A DNA stretch of 64,000 nt, taken from assembly GCF_010183535.1 (NCBI RefSeq), contig NC_071331.1:18476001-18540000 (forward strand), written 5' to 3'. The stretch's first letter is position 1. Every line of letters starts with the position of its first letter. The position numbers and the translations under genes are program-made. Positions 21,817-34,501 of the stretch are shown here, one piece after another. The stretch is from Caenorhabditis remanei (taxonomy: Eukaryota; Nematoda; Chromadorea; Rhabditida; Rhabditidae). The notes beneath the pieces are model-generated. The model had not been told where the DNA came from. It saw only the letters and a program-made list of their open reading frames with translations, and searched no databases.

Positions 21817-24800
21817 ATGCAACAAATTTATCTGCTTGCTACGGTGAGTTTTTCACTCGAATGATAGGATTGAACCTAGCGTTGTGTGTCTGAGAACGAC
21901 GTTTCATTATAGTCGGAGCTGAAACTAATGTGGCTAAGTTTTGAAACGGTAGAGTTCTGATACAGAGAAACTCTTCCAGATATTTCTACCGGAATCCAAC
22001 CGTTACGCTTGATAAACTCAAATGAGCTCTCAGAGTTTTCTCAAAACTTAGCCAGATCAGAACTACCTGTAAAATCAGCGTAGTGAAGAACTTGATGTAT
22101 TCAAGATTTTATCAAAATCATTCAGACGGCTCTTAATTATTTCCGTCCATCATTTCTGAATTTCCAAATACCGTAACACCCTCTCGAAGTTGGTAATTTT
22201 TACCTAAAAATGGCCAAATTGTATATCTTACTGTACTGTACTAAACACGAGGTTTCATGAGATTTGAAGTTTTTCTACAAATTTTAACTGTTTCAAAACT
22301 TATCGTAAACTTGAAGTGTGCAGTTTCAGTAATCAAACCTTCTTTTCAGTTTGAAGATAGCAATAATAGTGACTAGCTTGAAAAGCTGAAAGTTGTCAAC
22401 GGTTGTTTCCGATCCTCACTTTGTTAGCTTTAAGTTTTCTCTTGACCCTTTGACCCCTCATTAACATCTGACCATAACAATTATGTCATCAATGATCACG
22501 TCATCACCTTCTCCTCCCTCAATACCAAAAAGTGACCAGTCGAGTGTTTCAATTTCACTGTCACCACAACACATATGTTTTCCTTTCATCACCCCCTCCA
22601 TACTACTTCTGAAACAGTAGACACCGTTGACTTGAGAAATGAAAACTCGATTCTCGGTCCCTCTTCTCTTCCTCAAATGATGAATGATACCTGATATAGA
22701 GAAGCATTCAATCACTCTCTTCTCCTCCTCTCTTTTTCTGATTTCTCAAAAAGGGAACGACAAGAAATGAGAAGTGAAGAGAAAAGACGTGTTTTGATAA
22801 TACTGTATCACTGATATAGTTAACCCCACCCTCTTTTAGAACAGGCGGAGGACCACCTCTTCATTTTTTTTTCTGTTTCTCGACACTTTTTTTGGATTGA
22901 TACTATATTTGACCCACCTTCACACCTTCTAAAAGAAATATTTAGAAGTTTTCTGACATTTTTCAAAAAAATGTTATGGTTTCAGGTAAATTTTTTATCA
23001 CTTTTTCAATGTATTTCTAAAATTTGGACGGAAGTAATTCCAGAAGAAATTGTATATCTTTATAAATTGTTCATCTTTTACTAAAACATTTCTAAGCTAG
23101 CTGTTCAATTTTTTATCAAAGTTCAGGGTTTCAGAAATCAGAAATGTTTCTGTAAATAATGAGAATTGAAGACCGTTTGCTTTTCTTATTTTTCTAGTAA
23201 AATTATCCTAGAAATGCTGAATTCTCAAATCTTTAAAAAATTAAAATTCTATAACTTTCAGAAAAAAAACTATCAGAACAGTCTCACTAATTTGGTATAA
23301 TTTCCAAAATTTACGGTTTCAATGGACTTTGAAACATCGAACACAACCAGAAAGTTCAATAACTTTCCTAGTTTTAGGAATTATTTTACGGTTTCAATGG
23401 TACATCATAAAGAAAATACAAAAATCAGTTTTCAATTTGTGTAATATATCTATCACCACAAAAATCCACCTACTATATAGATACATCCCCTTTCACTCTC
23501 TATTTATTTCCAGGTTGGTGCTCTTGCAGCACTAGCAATTGTCGTCCATGCTCAGACCACGCCCCTTTTCCCGGTGGCATGCGAACTGAACGTTCTAATT
23601 GTTTTGGATAGATCAGATTCTGTGAAGGGTGGATTCAATAAAAGTAGAAAATTCGTGACAGATGTCTCGGAAGAACTTCAAATCGGACCAGAGAAACATC
23701 GAGTCGCTATGATCGTTTATTCTGGATTGAGCTATCGACGAGAAGTTTTTCCATGGAATTTCGCAAAGTCTAATGAAGAATTCGTGCAGAAAACGAATGC
23801 GTTGAGAGCTATTGGAGGAACAACTAACACTAAAAAGGTGGGTGGAACTTTAAAATTTTCACGGTTTCAGAAATTACTAGAAAGTTTTTTTTTCAACAAA
23901 AAAACCACTGTAAGATTTATTGTGAATACATAAATAACATTTTCCGCTATTTTGGTCTTATAATACATATCAAAACACCGAAAAACAACCGCTAAAACTT
24001 TGATTAATATGTTTTCGAATTCATTTTTCTTTACAGTTTTAACGATCTGACTCAGTTGATAACCCCAACCAGGAATTAGAAAAAAGACATACACTTTTAT
24101 ATTGTTGTTTATTTTTCCATTCAGGCGCTGGAAGTTGGACTAGAATTGATGGCCCAGAGGAATGTATCTATTCCAACACTTGTTATGGTTGTCACTGATG
24201 GAAGAAGTGCTGATGACCCGAAGGGACCTGGAAAACTTCTTCAAGCTCAACCCAATACTTGGGTATTCGCTGCAGCGACTGGGGATCCAGAGAGTGTTGA
24301 TACGTAAGGGATGGGGGGAGGATGGGGAGATGGATACAAGAAGAAAAAATTGAACGAAAATTCGTGAGCACAAAACTGTAACTATATATTTTTGAAACAG
24401 GAAACTTTTTTAACGGTTTCAAAGTTTTATGGTAGTGGATCATTCGGATGGTGCTGATTATGACTGAAATGGACACCATTAATTTGATTTGAGCAGTCTG
24501 AAAATGTTCATTTTGAGTAGCTGAAAAATATGCCAAAATGTAGATCTCGACGAGTTCTATATCCGTGACCTACTACGGGTCGGATGGTTATCCGTTAATG
24601 TGCAGGGGGCCGGGCTAGAATGGCTTTTTCGGTCATTTTCGCGTTTTTTGGCACTTTTTCCCGGCCCGCTACATGTTAAGGACTTGTCCTCCGGCCCGTA
24701 GTAAGTCGCGCCCCGCCCGGTTTGCAAGTATGATGCAATTCAGTTTATAAGTTCTGAATTATTTCTCTCAAGTTTAAAGTTTTCTGTTCCACCAAACTAT

Positions 24801-26585
24801 TTATCTTTCTAAAAATTCAAATCCTGCTGAAATCTTTTTAAATCCTGAAAATATTATTAGCATTAAATCTATTTCCAGACGAGAACTGATGGATATCACT
24901 GGAAATATCAACCACATTGTAATGCACAGAGGAAGAGATTTGGCTACTGATATCACGAGAAGACTTTTGAGAGAAGCACAGGATAAGTGTAGAACTACCA
25001 CGACTACTACCACGACTACCACGACAACAACCACCACAACAACCACTACTACCAATCCAATCACAGGTGAGAGGAGAAATAATTATTTTTCGGTTTCAAA
25101 AAGTTTTGATTTTTGAGAAGAATAGTATTCTATAATTTGTGATTTGCTCGCATACACTTGTGCTATTCGTTTTTCCAGGATGTGAACTCGACCTTGTCCT
25201 TGTTCTTGATTTCTCCACAACCACTGATCCAGTCTACAATTCTTACAAAGATCTCAGCAAACGACTGGTGTCTCAATTGAAGATTGGACCACATTATACA
25301 CAGGTGACACGATGTTTCAAAAATTACTGTTTTTTGAATATTACGAAATTTCACTCTATCCCAATATGTCTTCCTAACTACGTTTATCTCGAATTTCAGG
25401 TCGCCGCAGTCACATTCGCCACTGTCGGAAGAACCCGAGTGAGATTCAATTTGAAGAAATACACGACTCAAGAAGAAGTTTTGAGAGGAATTGATAAGTT
25501 GCAATCGAAGGGAGGAACTACTGCTATTGGTAGGTTTCTTTAGTATAAAATTTGAAGGATTGGGGTCATTTTGAGCTGGAAACGTTTCGAAAATACTCAT
25601 TTACGGAAAATCTAGTGTAATTTTTTATGTTCTTAAAGAGGTGAGAACTCAAAAAAATTTTGACTCGAACTCCGTCAAGTATTTGCTCTGCGGGTCTCGA
25701 ACTCATGACCGAACGCACATGGGTACAAAACCGCAACCGACTGAGCTACACGGGCGAAAACACCTCTGTCCACGCGGGCTGTGATAAATGTGGGTACCAC
25801 TCAATCACAAACAGTTTTTTGCGTTCTCACCTACTTTAACGAATTCATTTGGAAGTTAAACTTTAGAAATCAGACCCATCATCACCTGGTTCCAGCTCAG
25901 GGCCGAGTGGGAGACATTGAAACCCTGACCTCTCAAATCAAATCTGAAAACAATCTAAAATTGTTTCAGGCGCCGGTATCGAGAAAGCCCTAACCCAAAT
26001 CGACGAATCCGAGGGAGCCCGTCCTGGAATCGCAACGAAAGTGATGATTGTCTTCACAGATGGATGGAGTAACAAGGGACCAGACCCAGAGAAACGGGCA
26101 AAAGATGCAGTCAATGCCGGTTTTGAAATGTATACAGTCGCCTATACAGTAGGTGTTTTTGATCTAATTTCTAAAATTGAGAAGTCATGAAGAGAAAACC
26201 AACACTCCCTTTTTCACAAAGGTCGACCCCCCGTCCCCCTTGTGTGCTACGTGTGACAGGCGGAGAGGGTGCTAGAGAAAAGAGAGAATGTTGACCACCC
26301 ATAATGTGTACGCCGTGAAAGTGTACTCCGGCAAGCGGTCCACTGGTGTAGTGGTTATCACGTCTGCTTCACACGCAGAAGGTCGCCGGTTCGAACCCGG
26401 CGTGGACCTACTCTTTTGCTTTTCTCATCTACATTTGTTTTCAGGCTCGAGCCCCCAACTCGGTGACATTGAACAATGAAACTCTGTCAGCTATATCTGG
26501 AAGCAGAGGGCACGCATTTACAGATGTAACATTTCAATCATTAGTGGACAAAGTCAAGCAACGAAACTTGCCATGTATGCCATAA
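21817..26585 (+). CDS. secreted protein with two von Willebrand A domains
   Basis: Eight exons (21817-21843, 23514-23837, 24125-24303, 24879-25066, 25179-25303, 25400-25529, 25970-26148, 26445-26585) join in phase to 430 residues. A signal peptide ends near residue 22 (AIVVHA) and is split by the 1.67-kb first intron. vWA domain 1 begins CELNVLIVLDRSDS, with MIDAS residues D41, S43 and S45, and has VVTDGRSAD. Domain 2 begins CELDLVLVLDFSTT (D250, S252, T254) and has VFTDGWSNKG. A run of 20 threonines (about 216-235) in mixed ACN codons links them and may be O-glycosylated. The MIDAS motifs suggest metal-dependent adhesion or matrix binding outside the cell; the partner is unknown. The protein ends LPCMP. 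AATAAA lies at 26765-26770. Introns host a tRNA-Val and a SINE-like remnant. Confidence 0.9.
24536..24732. repeat. GC-rich foldback-type repeat (family G)
   Basis: Contains AAATGTAGATCTCG, ATCCGTGACCTACTACGGG and ends GCCCGGTTTGCAAGTATG. It is much richer in G+C than its surroundings. It lies in a vWA-gene intron. The best full copy is at 34152-34501. Confidence 0.7.
25684..25756 (-). repeat. tRNA-derived (SINE-like) remnant
   Basis: Minus-strand reading gives a good A box (TAGCTCAGTCGGTTGCGG) and B box (GAGTTCGAGACCC) at tRNA spacing. The acceptor ends (GCCCGTG and CAGAGCA) do not pair and the anticodon arm is irregular, so it is not a working tRNA. A Pol III-type head with a tRNA-like fold and no acceptor stem suggests a SINE or tRNA-derived pseudogene. 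Inside vWA-gene intron 6. Confidence 0.6.
26337..26408 (+). tRNA. tRNA-Val (anticodon CAC), intron-nested
   Basis: 72 nt. Acceptor GGTCCAC pairs with GTGGACC, the D arm contains TGGTGTAGTGGTTATCA (A box), the anticodon stem TCTGC/GCAGA encloses CTTCACA (anticodon CAC), and the T arm GCCGG-TTCGAAC-CCGGC holds a full B box. A TTTT run follows at about 26415. It sits in intron 7 of the vWA gene, on the same strand, and appears functional. Confidence 0.95.
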
Positions 26586-27244
26586 CTTTTTTTGAAACTG
26601 GAATTTTTGTTATATAATGTAAATATGTAACTAAATGTAAAACTGAAAAATGTGTACACTCTCTATGGTATATAACAGGGGACCACTCGAATGCTCAGGA
26701 TTTTGCATGATATTTTGTTTTCTTTTCTTTTTATACTTTTCCTCAATCTGTAATTCTCTACCTCAATAAATGAACTTATCTTGAACTGTGTCACAAGTAT
26801 AAACAAACAGTAAGCAACACTTATGTGTCATGTCTCTATTTTTGTTTTTAGTCTGATCGAAAGTAACAAAAAAGAGGAAAAGAGAAGAGCATTATTGCCT
26901 CACAACTAGTATTTGTATATGTCTGCGTCTCTCATTCTGACTTATCTCTCGTCAGTTTTGAACAGTTGGTTATTTTGATTGGAGAGACAGGAGTTACCTC
27001 ATGTTTCGATGATCTATTTTTTTTTCCTAGGATTTTTATTGCTCAACATTTTTTTCTTGTTTTTTTAGTTTAAAGTGCTTATTTCTGATGAATCAAATTG
27101 AAAAAGCCCAGAACTGATTATGAAAAGTCTGTGAAACTGTAAAATTTTCAAAATTTTAACTTTTAACTTCTCGATATTCAAAGACAGATAAAATAAACAG
27201 TACTAATTTGACGATTTGACACAATTCCAGTCTGAATTCCAGTC

Positions 27245-27451
27245 AACACAAAAAAAAATAAGAAAAACGTTAATTTTTTGAGTCTTGACAATGTCCATTT
27301 TTTCACTGTGAAGCCACGAAAACGCGAATAACTTTTTTCACGAGATCGTTCTGCAAAAACAGAATACAGATTTGAAATAAACGCAAAATTTCCGTTCTAG
27401 TGATATATGCCTCGACCTGTAACTCCAACTCGACCCGGGATTCTTTCCTTG
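27245..27451. repeat. half copy of the family D foldback
   Basis: Matches the right arm of the element at 16643-17262, including AATAAGAAAAACGTTAATTT, AAAACGCGAATAACTTTTTT and ATACAGATTTGAAAT. It has lost the other arm. Confidence 0.75.
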
Positions 27452-28235
27452 TGAGTCTCAACGCTCTCATGAACATGTAAGAAAACTTAATCATCTGATT
27501 TCAATTGGATCTTCCTATTCTTAATATTCTGAAACTGTAAAAAAAATAGTTTTTAATTTATTTTAGCTGGTTACCTCAACGTAATACACTGAAAGCTAAG
27601 CTATTTCATATCTGATTAACTTGAAACAGTATTTATTCAATACATAGATGTACGATTCCCAAGGTGTCCAGTTTTCTCATTTTGTAAAAAATCTCTGATC
27701 ATCCCCTTTCCTATCGCTATTACACATCCTCTTCTCCTTATTCCTCATATGTTGTGACCTTCAAATAGAACATTCCAGACAGTGTTCCGGTTTCTTAATA
27801 ATGTCAAAAAAAAAGTGCCAGACGGTTGATGCGTGGGGGAGTGACAACAGATCAGAAATAGAAAAAGATAAAGTCGGAAACAATTTTTCTCTTCTTTCAT
27901 CCGTTGTACCTTTGTTCCCTGATCGTCATTTCTTTTGGATATCTAATCCTTGATACCTTCTTCCTTTATCTATTCTCGTTCTCTGTCACTCTACGTCTTC
28001 TTAGAAATGTTTCCAAATGTACCCTTTTTGTCTGAAAGAGGACGTGCCAAATTGTTTGTTCGCATTGCTCCTTCTAATTTCCTTTGAGATGTTGCCATTT
28101 TTCGGAATGGAAAACTTTTTTCAAAAAGTTTGACTTTTTGAATGAACGAGAAAGTTTAATTATAGATTGGAGACAAAACTCAGAATTGTTCTTTTGTTTT
28201 GTTTTTCAAAGAAACAGTAGGAGAAGTTCGTCATG

Positions 28236-28277
28236 GAGAGAGCGCAGAGAAGTCAGACAGTCTAACTTCTCTGCGTC
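28236..28277. repeat. 45-bp hairpin repeat (family B)
   Basis: AGAGAGCGCAGAGAAGTCAG is mirrored by CTAACTTCTCTGCGTC. Only about 4 nt of loop remain. Confidence 0.75.
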
Positions 28278-28956
28278 CACCGACTAGTCATCTCCCATCT
28301 AGATTTCCTTAGGAACTCTGGAGTTGACAAAATATGATCCTTCAAATTTCAATGAGTTTTGAAAATATTTTCTGTTTCGAAGTTTTTTGATTTTGACTCT
28401 CATTTTCTAGTAGTTCATTGCATTAGTTCCAACCAATACTAAAGACAGATTTCCTCCTAAACTAGACGTCATTCTCTTCTAAAATATGTATTTTGTATCA
28501 AGTATAATTTCAGCTAATTTCTTTTAGACATTTTTCTCAAAATCGCAACATAAATAAGTGGAGCCAATCACACTTTCCCTCTTTCTCTATTCTCCTATTG
28601 CTCATTTTTTCTTTTCTATTTGTTGTCCGATGTTTTCTAGTTGAACTCATTCTCTCTCTTTCTGTCAGTGCTGCCCGGTTGATTCGTCATCAACTTCACA
28701 AACAAACAGATCACAGCCAAATGATCATTTTTGGGTGAGCCAATATGAGTGCAAAAACTACGAGAGCACAAATACTTTCTTTTTTTCGTAGTCTCCCCCA
28801 TTCGAGTGTGTTGTTTCAGCTTCCGTTTTGTTTGGAATGATGGTTTAGGGAACAGGTGAGTATTTTTTATGCAGAGGTCTTGGCTTTTTAGTCGAATGAA
28901 ATTTTGTGTAGTTTTGACAATACAAACTGAATGTAGCAACAAATTGGCATTTGGTG

Positions 28957-28994
28957 GTTCCGGTAGAGCGCGGTTGTAAGAAGCGTGTCATGCT
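28957..28994. repeat. half copy of palindromic repeat (family A)
   Basis: GGTTCCGGTAGAGCGCGGTT followed by GTAAGAAGCGTGTCATGCTA matches one arm only. Confidence 0.7.
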
Positions 28995-31689
28995 AATAAA
29001 ACGGCCCCAAGTTCATTATCCATACTTAAACACCTTTCATAAACATTACATTTGTGTATTATATTTGGATCAGATGAAAAATATTCAACACTTTTCTGAA
29101 ACAGTAGATTTTTTCTCGCACGCAATAAAGTTTTGAATAGTGGTTTGCGGATGATTATGGTTATTTTCAAGTTTAAAAAATACACGGTTTCCAAAGTTTT
29201 CGAATACTAACTGTCAGATACTATTATATTTTCAGTATTTTTTCAGCAGAAGCCATGAACAAACATTTTTGTGAAATGTTTACGCTTAAATTTTCAATTT
29301 CGAAATTTCCCGAATTTTATCTTTTCGAAAAGATCGTTTATTTCGATTTTGGACTATTGACCCACAGAGATCAACAACAAAAATGTTTGTGAGGATAAAT
29401 AGGCACGGTGTAGTTTGGTTATTCAAGACATTTGGGCGTCAAAGAAGCTTTTTTCGAAAAAAAAATACAGTTTCATTAATCTTTTGTAACTTGAGTTGGA
29501 AAAAATTTACTATTTGAAGACATATTTCCAAGAGACATTTTCTAAAACTTTCCGGTTCAGAACTCTCGCTTATAGGAACTGGTCCGTTACTGGTAATATG
29601 AGGCTGTCCGTAATTTTATTTCCAGATAAAAACTCAATTATTTTTCGGAAAAATATTGATAATTTCACTGTTTCTACGAAAACTTTTTTTAATTTTCGAT
29701 AAATCTAGAAGTACAAATTCTAACTTGATGAACTAATATTTTGATTTCTATACACTTTTCCAACTTTTCCAGTTTTCAGTCATCATTATCTTTTCACAAT
29801 TCGCAACAAACTACACCCATCCACTCAAAATTTTTGTTCTCGAACTTTGGATCAACCCAGAAAATCTAATGAAATCCGGATACCTTCCCGTGCTGTCTCT
29901 CCTATCAAACTCTGTACACCCGTTTCAACGGATTCTTATCTCTTACCCCCTTCTTCTCTTTCTTCTCCTTATTCTAACATCATCATGCGGAAGATACAGG
30001 CGACGATCTTATTGTAGTCTATGACGTTCAATTTTTCTACAACAAACCGTAGTCTTCTCACTCACACTCTCATTTCTTCTAGATCATATCCTGATGGATG
30101 TCTCCTATTCATTGTGTATTTATTGTTTGAATCGGTGAACATTTGGTCTAAATTGTTTTCTTTTTTTTCCATATTCTTGAAATTTTTATTTTCTAGAATA
30201 TCTAAATTCCTTTACTATTACAAATGCATCTGATTTTTTGTATAAATTGGATCGCCCATCAACTTTAAAAATTGCGATAAGCTTTTACTCAAACTTGAAA
30301 CAGTAAAATTTATTTAGTGGGATCCAGTCGAACACTACTGAAAAATTCGATACTTGAAAACCTAAAAAAGATGTGGCAGTCAGTTGAATACCGTAATGCT
30401 TTTGACTGAACAAAATCACTAAACTATTACAAAAATTAGAAACCTTAACTTATTTATAATCTTTGTTCCATTTCTCCGGTATTTTTCAGCATCCACTCTA
30501 CATGTTCCCATGTATATTTTATTATACCTATTTTTCTTAAAGCATTGAAAAATTAAATCTTGTCAATCCATCTTCCCCTAATCCATCACTTTTCTCAAAT
30601 CGTTTGTTGTTCACCAAATCGTTTAACTCTTTCCTCTAGACATACCAATTGACTCAAATTGTTTGAAGATTCTTAACCAAATTACCAGTTAACCTTCTGG
30701 GAACATGTAATTTTTCTTCCAATTCATAATGTTGTTGTTTGATATTCTGACTCTTTCATCATCTGAAAGTAACAAATACATAATAGTTAGAAGGAACTGA
30801 AAGGACTTTGACAAAGACGATGGGGACGTTTTTTTAAATTTAGATCAAGAATACCTTATTGAGGTTCAAAATGGAATTTTTATTTCCGAGATTACTGTTT
30901 CAAATCTTTTTAATTTATCACTTTGCCTTTAAGTGGTATTATCATTGACAAAAGGCTTCTACTACTGTTTTCCAATGTTTTTTTGGAATTCGGAAGGATT
31001 TTCTCCATAAATTTGAATTTCACTCTAATTATCACGACTTTATCTGTGTTGGTTTCTGTCATGAATTTAATTGAAACTTCTCCTTTTAAATCTAAAAATC
31101 AAAGAGAAGCACAGGTCGGCATGAGAACCTGAAAACCCATGTTCTCAAATTGAAACAGGGAAATTTTCAAGAAGAAAACCAATCCTGAATCTATTTTTTA
31201 TGTCGGCAACACTAGGCTGGGTATGCTTGAGAGCTTTCACGGAATCTTCGATTCTTCAAAACTATTCCGTTTCAAGAAAATGTTTTAGGAGAAAACGAAA
31301 ACTTGAATTTTGTTCATACTGTAACGAAATATGGTTAAGGCGTTCTCTTAACCTTCGTTAACGAGTGAACTGTGTTCTGTTGTGAGGAATATCCATGATA
31401 GATTGTACAATCTTTATTGTTGTGGCGGTATAATGGAGCGTCGGCCGGAGCCAACCGACCACGACCGCTTGGTGGAAACTAAACTGAGATATAGGGGAGA
31501 TGAGGATGTGGGGTGTTTTGTGTCTGAGTTAATGACAGTTGGTGAGTGCATCATGGGGAACGTGTGGTTAGATCTTTGCCCCGTGACAATACACTCGTAG
31601 CATTTTTAAAGGTTTCAAAAATTCGAATTTATTGGAGTTTCGAAGCAGAAACTTCACTGGTCCGTTATTCTTGAAATATTTTTAGCAAC

Positions 31690-31955
31690 AATAACCCCAT
31701 ACTTGCAAATTTAAGGCCGGGCCGAACCGGGCCGGTAGAGAAATTTCAAGATCCGGCCCGGCTTCAAAAAAAGTACCTATTTTTTACCTAGTTTTTGTTT
31801 TTTTTTCAATTTTACATTATGTAATTCAATTTTTTGATGTAGAACTAGCGTTTGATTGAATTCTAAAGTATAATCAAAAATTCGACGTTTTTGGGAAAAA
31901 AAATCAAAAAAATTCAAAATTTTCATCCCGGCCCGTAGCAAGTATGAATATCCCA
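31690..31955. repeat. GC-rich foldback-type repeat (family G)
   Basis: Begins CATACTTGCAAATTTAAGG with GGCCGGGCCGAACCGGGCCG nearby and ends CCCGGCCCGTAGCAAGTATG, the same TIR core (CATACTTGC) as 34152-34501. Confidence 0.7.
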
Positions 31956-33825
31956 ATTTTTCACTTTCAAAAATTCTCGAACCGTGAACCAGACATCTCC
32001 CCTGGCAGCTTCTGTTGGGAAACTATAAGAAACACTCTGTTAATCCGTCTAGTATCCCATAAATAGTTGTGTTATGATGACTAGTCAACAGTCTAGAATC
32101 GTCTGCTTTTGAAAAAAGTCAACTTTTTTGTTTCCTTAGTTTTCAGATTCTAGCTTTTGAACACTGATCTTCCAGTCTCTTCCAGTCTCTCCAGTTGTCT
32201 CCTACTTTAGAATAAAAATGTACCGAATGAGCCATCCTACAAAACCATTGTATTCTTACTTGTTATCCTGGAACAATTCCAGTTTTGACTCCATTTTCCC
32301 ACACCCTAATCCCGTAATTGTTGCATTTTTGAAAGATATTGTCTGAAATGAATCTCTTCTTGATGTCTGGCTCAAGAAACAAACAACTTTATGTTACGGT
32401 TTCTGATACGGTGGAAAGGAATTGAATGGACTCAGATGTTGGTTGCATCGGAAACGTCTTAGTTTTGCTAGATGGTAACGAACCCTTCTCCCCTTCAATC
32501 TTATTTACTTCAGAAAGCTGTAACTTCACTGGTTCAACAAAACAGAAACATTCAACCAGCAACTGTTTTTTCATGCAATTCAGTTTCATGTTGTTTCATA
32601 AAAGGGCATTTTCAATTCCCTACTGTATCCTGTTTTTTGAAGACTTTTGGGACCAATTCTTGTGTAAATCGGGCTCTGATTACATGTATGTAGCCGTCTT
32701 GTCTAGTAATGCTATGATGATTCGATGATTCAGAACAATAACATGACGTCTCTTATGAAATCTGGTAAGCTTTCAGTTATTTTAGTTATAAACATGTTTA
32801 TTGTTTGTATACTGTAGCAATGTATTATTCAATCAAAAATTATTTTATTGAGTCAGAAATTTAGCTTTAGGTACGTTTGATGGGATCTGGAATAAACAGT
32901 AAAACTAAGTGATCACAATTCAATTAGTTACGAAACAGTAGTTTATTTTTCTTATAACGTGATCACAATCCTATCGACTATTTCAGCATTTAATAACTTC
33001 CACTGCTTCAAAATTTATCTAAATTTTCGGATGTAACTTGTCATCCCAGAATACTATGCCAATTAACACTGGTACAATAATTCCAACTTTCAAAAAAAAT
33101 TGAAACAGCAAAAAATATGATCTCATAATCAATTTTCGGTGTTTTATTTCACATTTATCCAACTTCCATTTACCAGAAAATGTTTGGAAGTAGACTGTAG
33201 TAATAGGAAGCCTGGATTATTCTTGAAACACGGTTGCTTCATCGATTTGAATTTGGGAGCACTTTGAAATAGTGTAATTTGTTCTTCAGAATGGAGTATA
33301 TGTATTCCTCATAGATAATTTCGAACAAATTCAATTGATCACTTTGAATTTCAGCACATTTATTTCAGTTTCAAGATTCTTTCAAAAGAAATTGTTCTGA
33401 ATGGCAACTGGTGTCACATTTCTTGGCATTTTCCATCAGCGGTTGCTGTTCCCATTGTGATCAACTGGAATGTTCTAAAGTTATAATATTTTGAAAAGAC
33501 TATCAACGAACTAATTCCAACATTTCCAGATACTTTGAAACAATTGTAGTGAGATTACTTATACTGTTGGATAGTAGTCTGCTTCACTTGTGATTATTTT
33601 CAATTTTCCTAATTCAGCCTTTAGTAAACTTTTGAAATGGGAAAATATTCAGTGTCAGGCGTGGCTGGCAACTTGCCATCCAGCCCACAGAAGGTCAGAC
33701 GTTGAACTGGCCAAGATCTACATTTTGGTATAATTTTCAGCTCATAAAACTCAGTTTGAAGCAAATTACGCGTCCTCTCGTGTCGGTTCGCCTTATTTAG
33801 TGCACACTGAAAGCTGGAACTTTAT

Positions 33826-33962
33826 TAGCTCGACGCAGTTCTTACAACTGCGCTCCACCGAAATGCCCTTGAAAAATGTCTCTTTTTCTCTGAATGTCTC
33901 AATTTCGCACACAATTTTTTTCGGTTTCGGTAGAGCGCGGTTGTAAGAAACCTGTCGTGCTA
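33826..33962. repeat. about 140-bp palindromic repeat (family A)
   Basis: Starts TAGCTCGACGCAGTTCTTAC and ends GTAAGAAACCTGTCGTGCTA. Stem arms GCGCTCCACCGAAA / TTTCGGTAGAGCGC. Confidence 0.85.
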
Positions 33963-34151
33963 ATATGTGAACAAGTAAACCTCACTTTCTGTAGATGTAC
34001 TGTAGCAGTTTCTCCAACATTCTATATCCAGAGCCAGAAAGAGAATAGTTTTGAATATAATATAGTCATCGTATCATAGTCATCGTATCAACCAATATTT
34101 GAACCTATCCTTTCAAAAGTTTTCATGAAATTTTGAAACAGGAAAAATTTT

Positions 34152-34501
34152 CATACTTGCAAACCGGGCCAAAACGGGCCGACACGGACCGGCGCGTTAT
34201 TTGTTTAGAGCTCATTATTATGAGCTGAAAAATATACCAAAATGTAGATCTCGGCGAGTTCCATATCCGTGACCTATTACGGGCCGGATGGTTAATATGC
34301 CGTGGGGCTGCAAAAAGTGCCAAAAACTCGAAAATAGCCAAAAACTCATTCTACCCCAGCCCACGGCACATTAACGAATGGTCATCCGGCCCGTCGTAGA
34401 TCACAGACATAGAATTCGCTGTGATCTACATTTTGGTATATTTTTCAGCTTATAATATTGAGTTTTAAGCGAGTTACCCGCTGGCCCGGTTTGCAAGTAT
34501 G
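34152..34501. mobile_element. 350-bp GC-rich foldback element (family G, best copy)
   Basis: Perfect-looking ends CATACTTGCAAACCGGGCC / GGCCCGGTTTGCAAGTATG. Internal mirrored segments include GAGCTGAAAAATATACC / GGTATATTTTTCAGCTTA and ATCCGTGACCTATTACGGGC / GCCCGTCGTAGATCAC. Non-coding MITE-like structure in AT-rich DNA. Diverged relatives are at 24536-24732, 31690-31955 and 43985-44235. Confidence 0.8.

Noticed and set aside
32426..32728. 100-codon plus-strand frame
   Set aside because: Low-information composition typical of AT-rich DNA, no splice context and no recognisable family.
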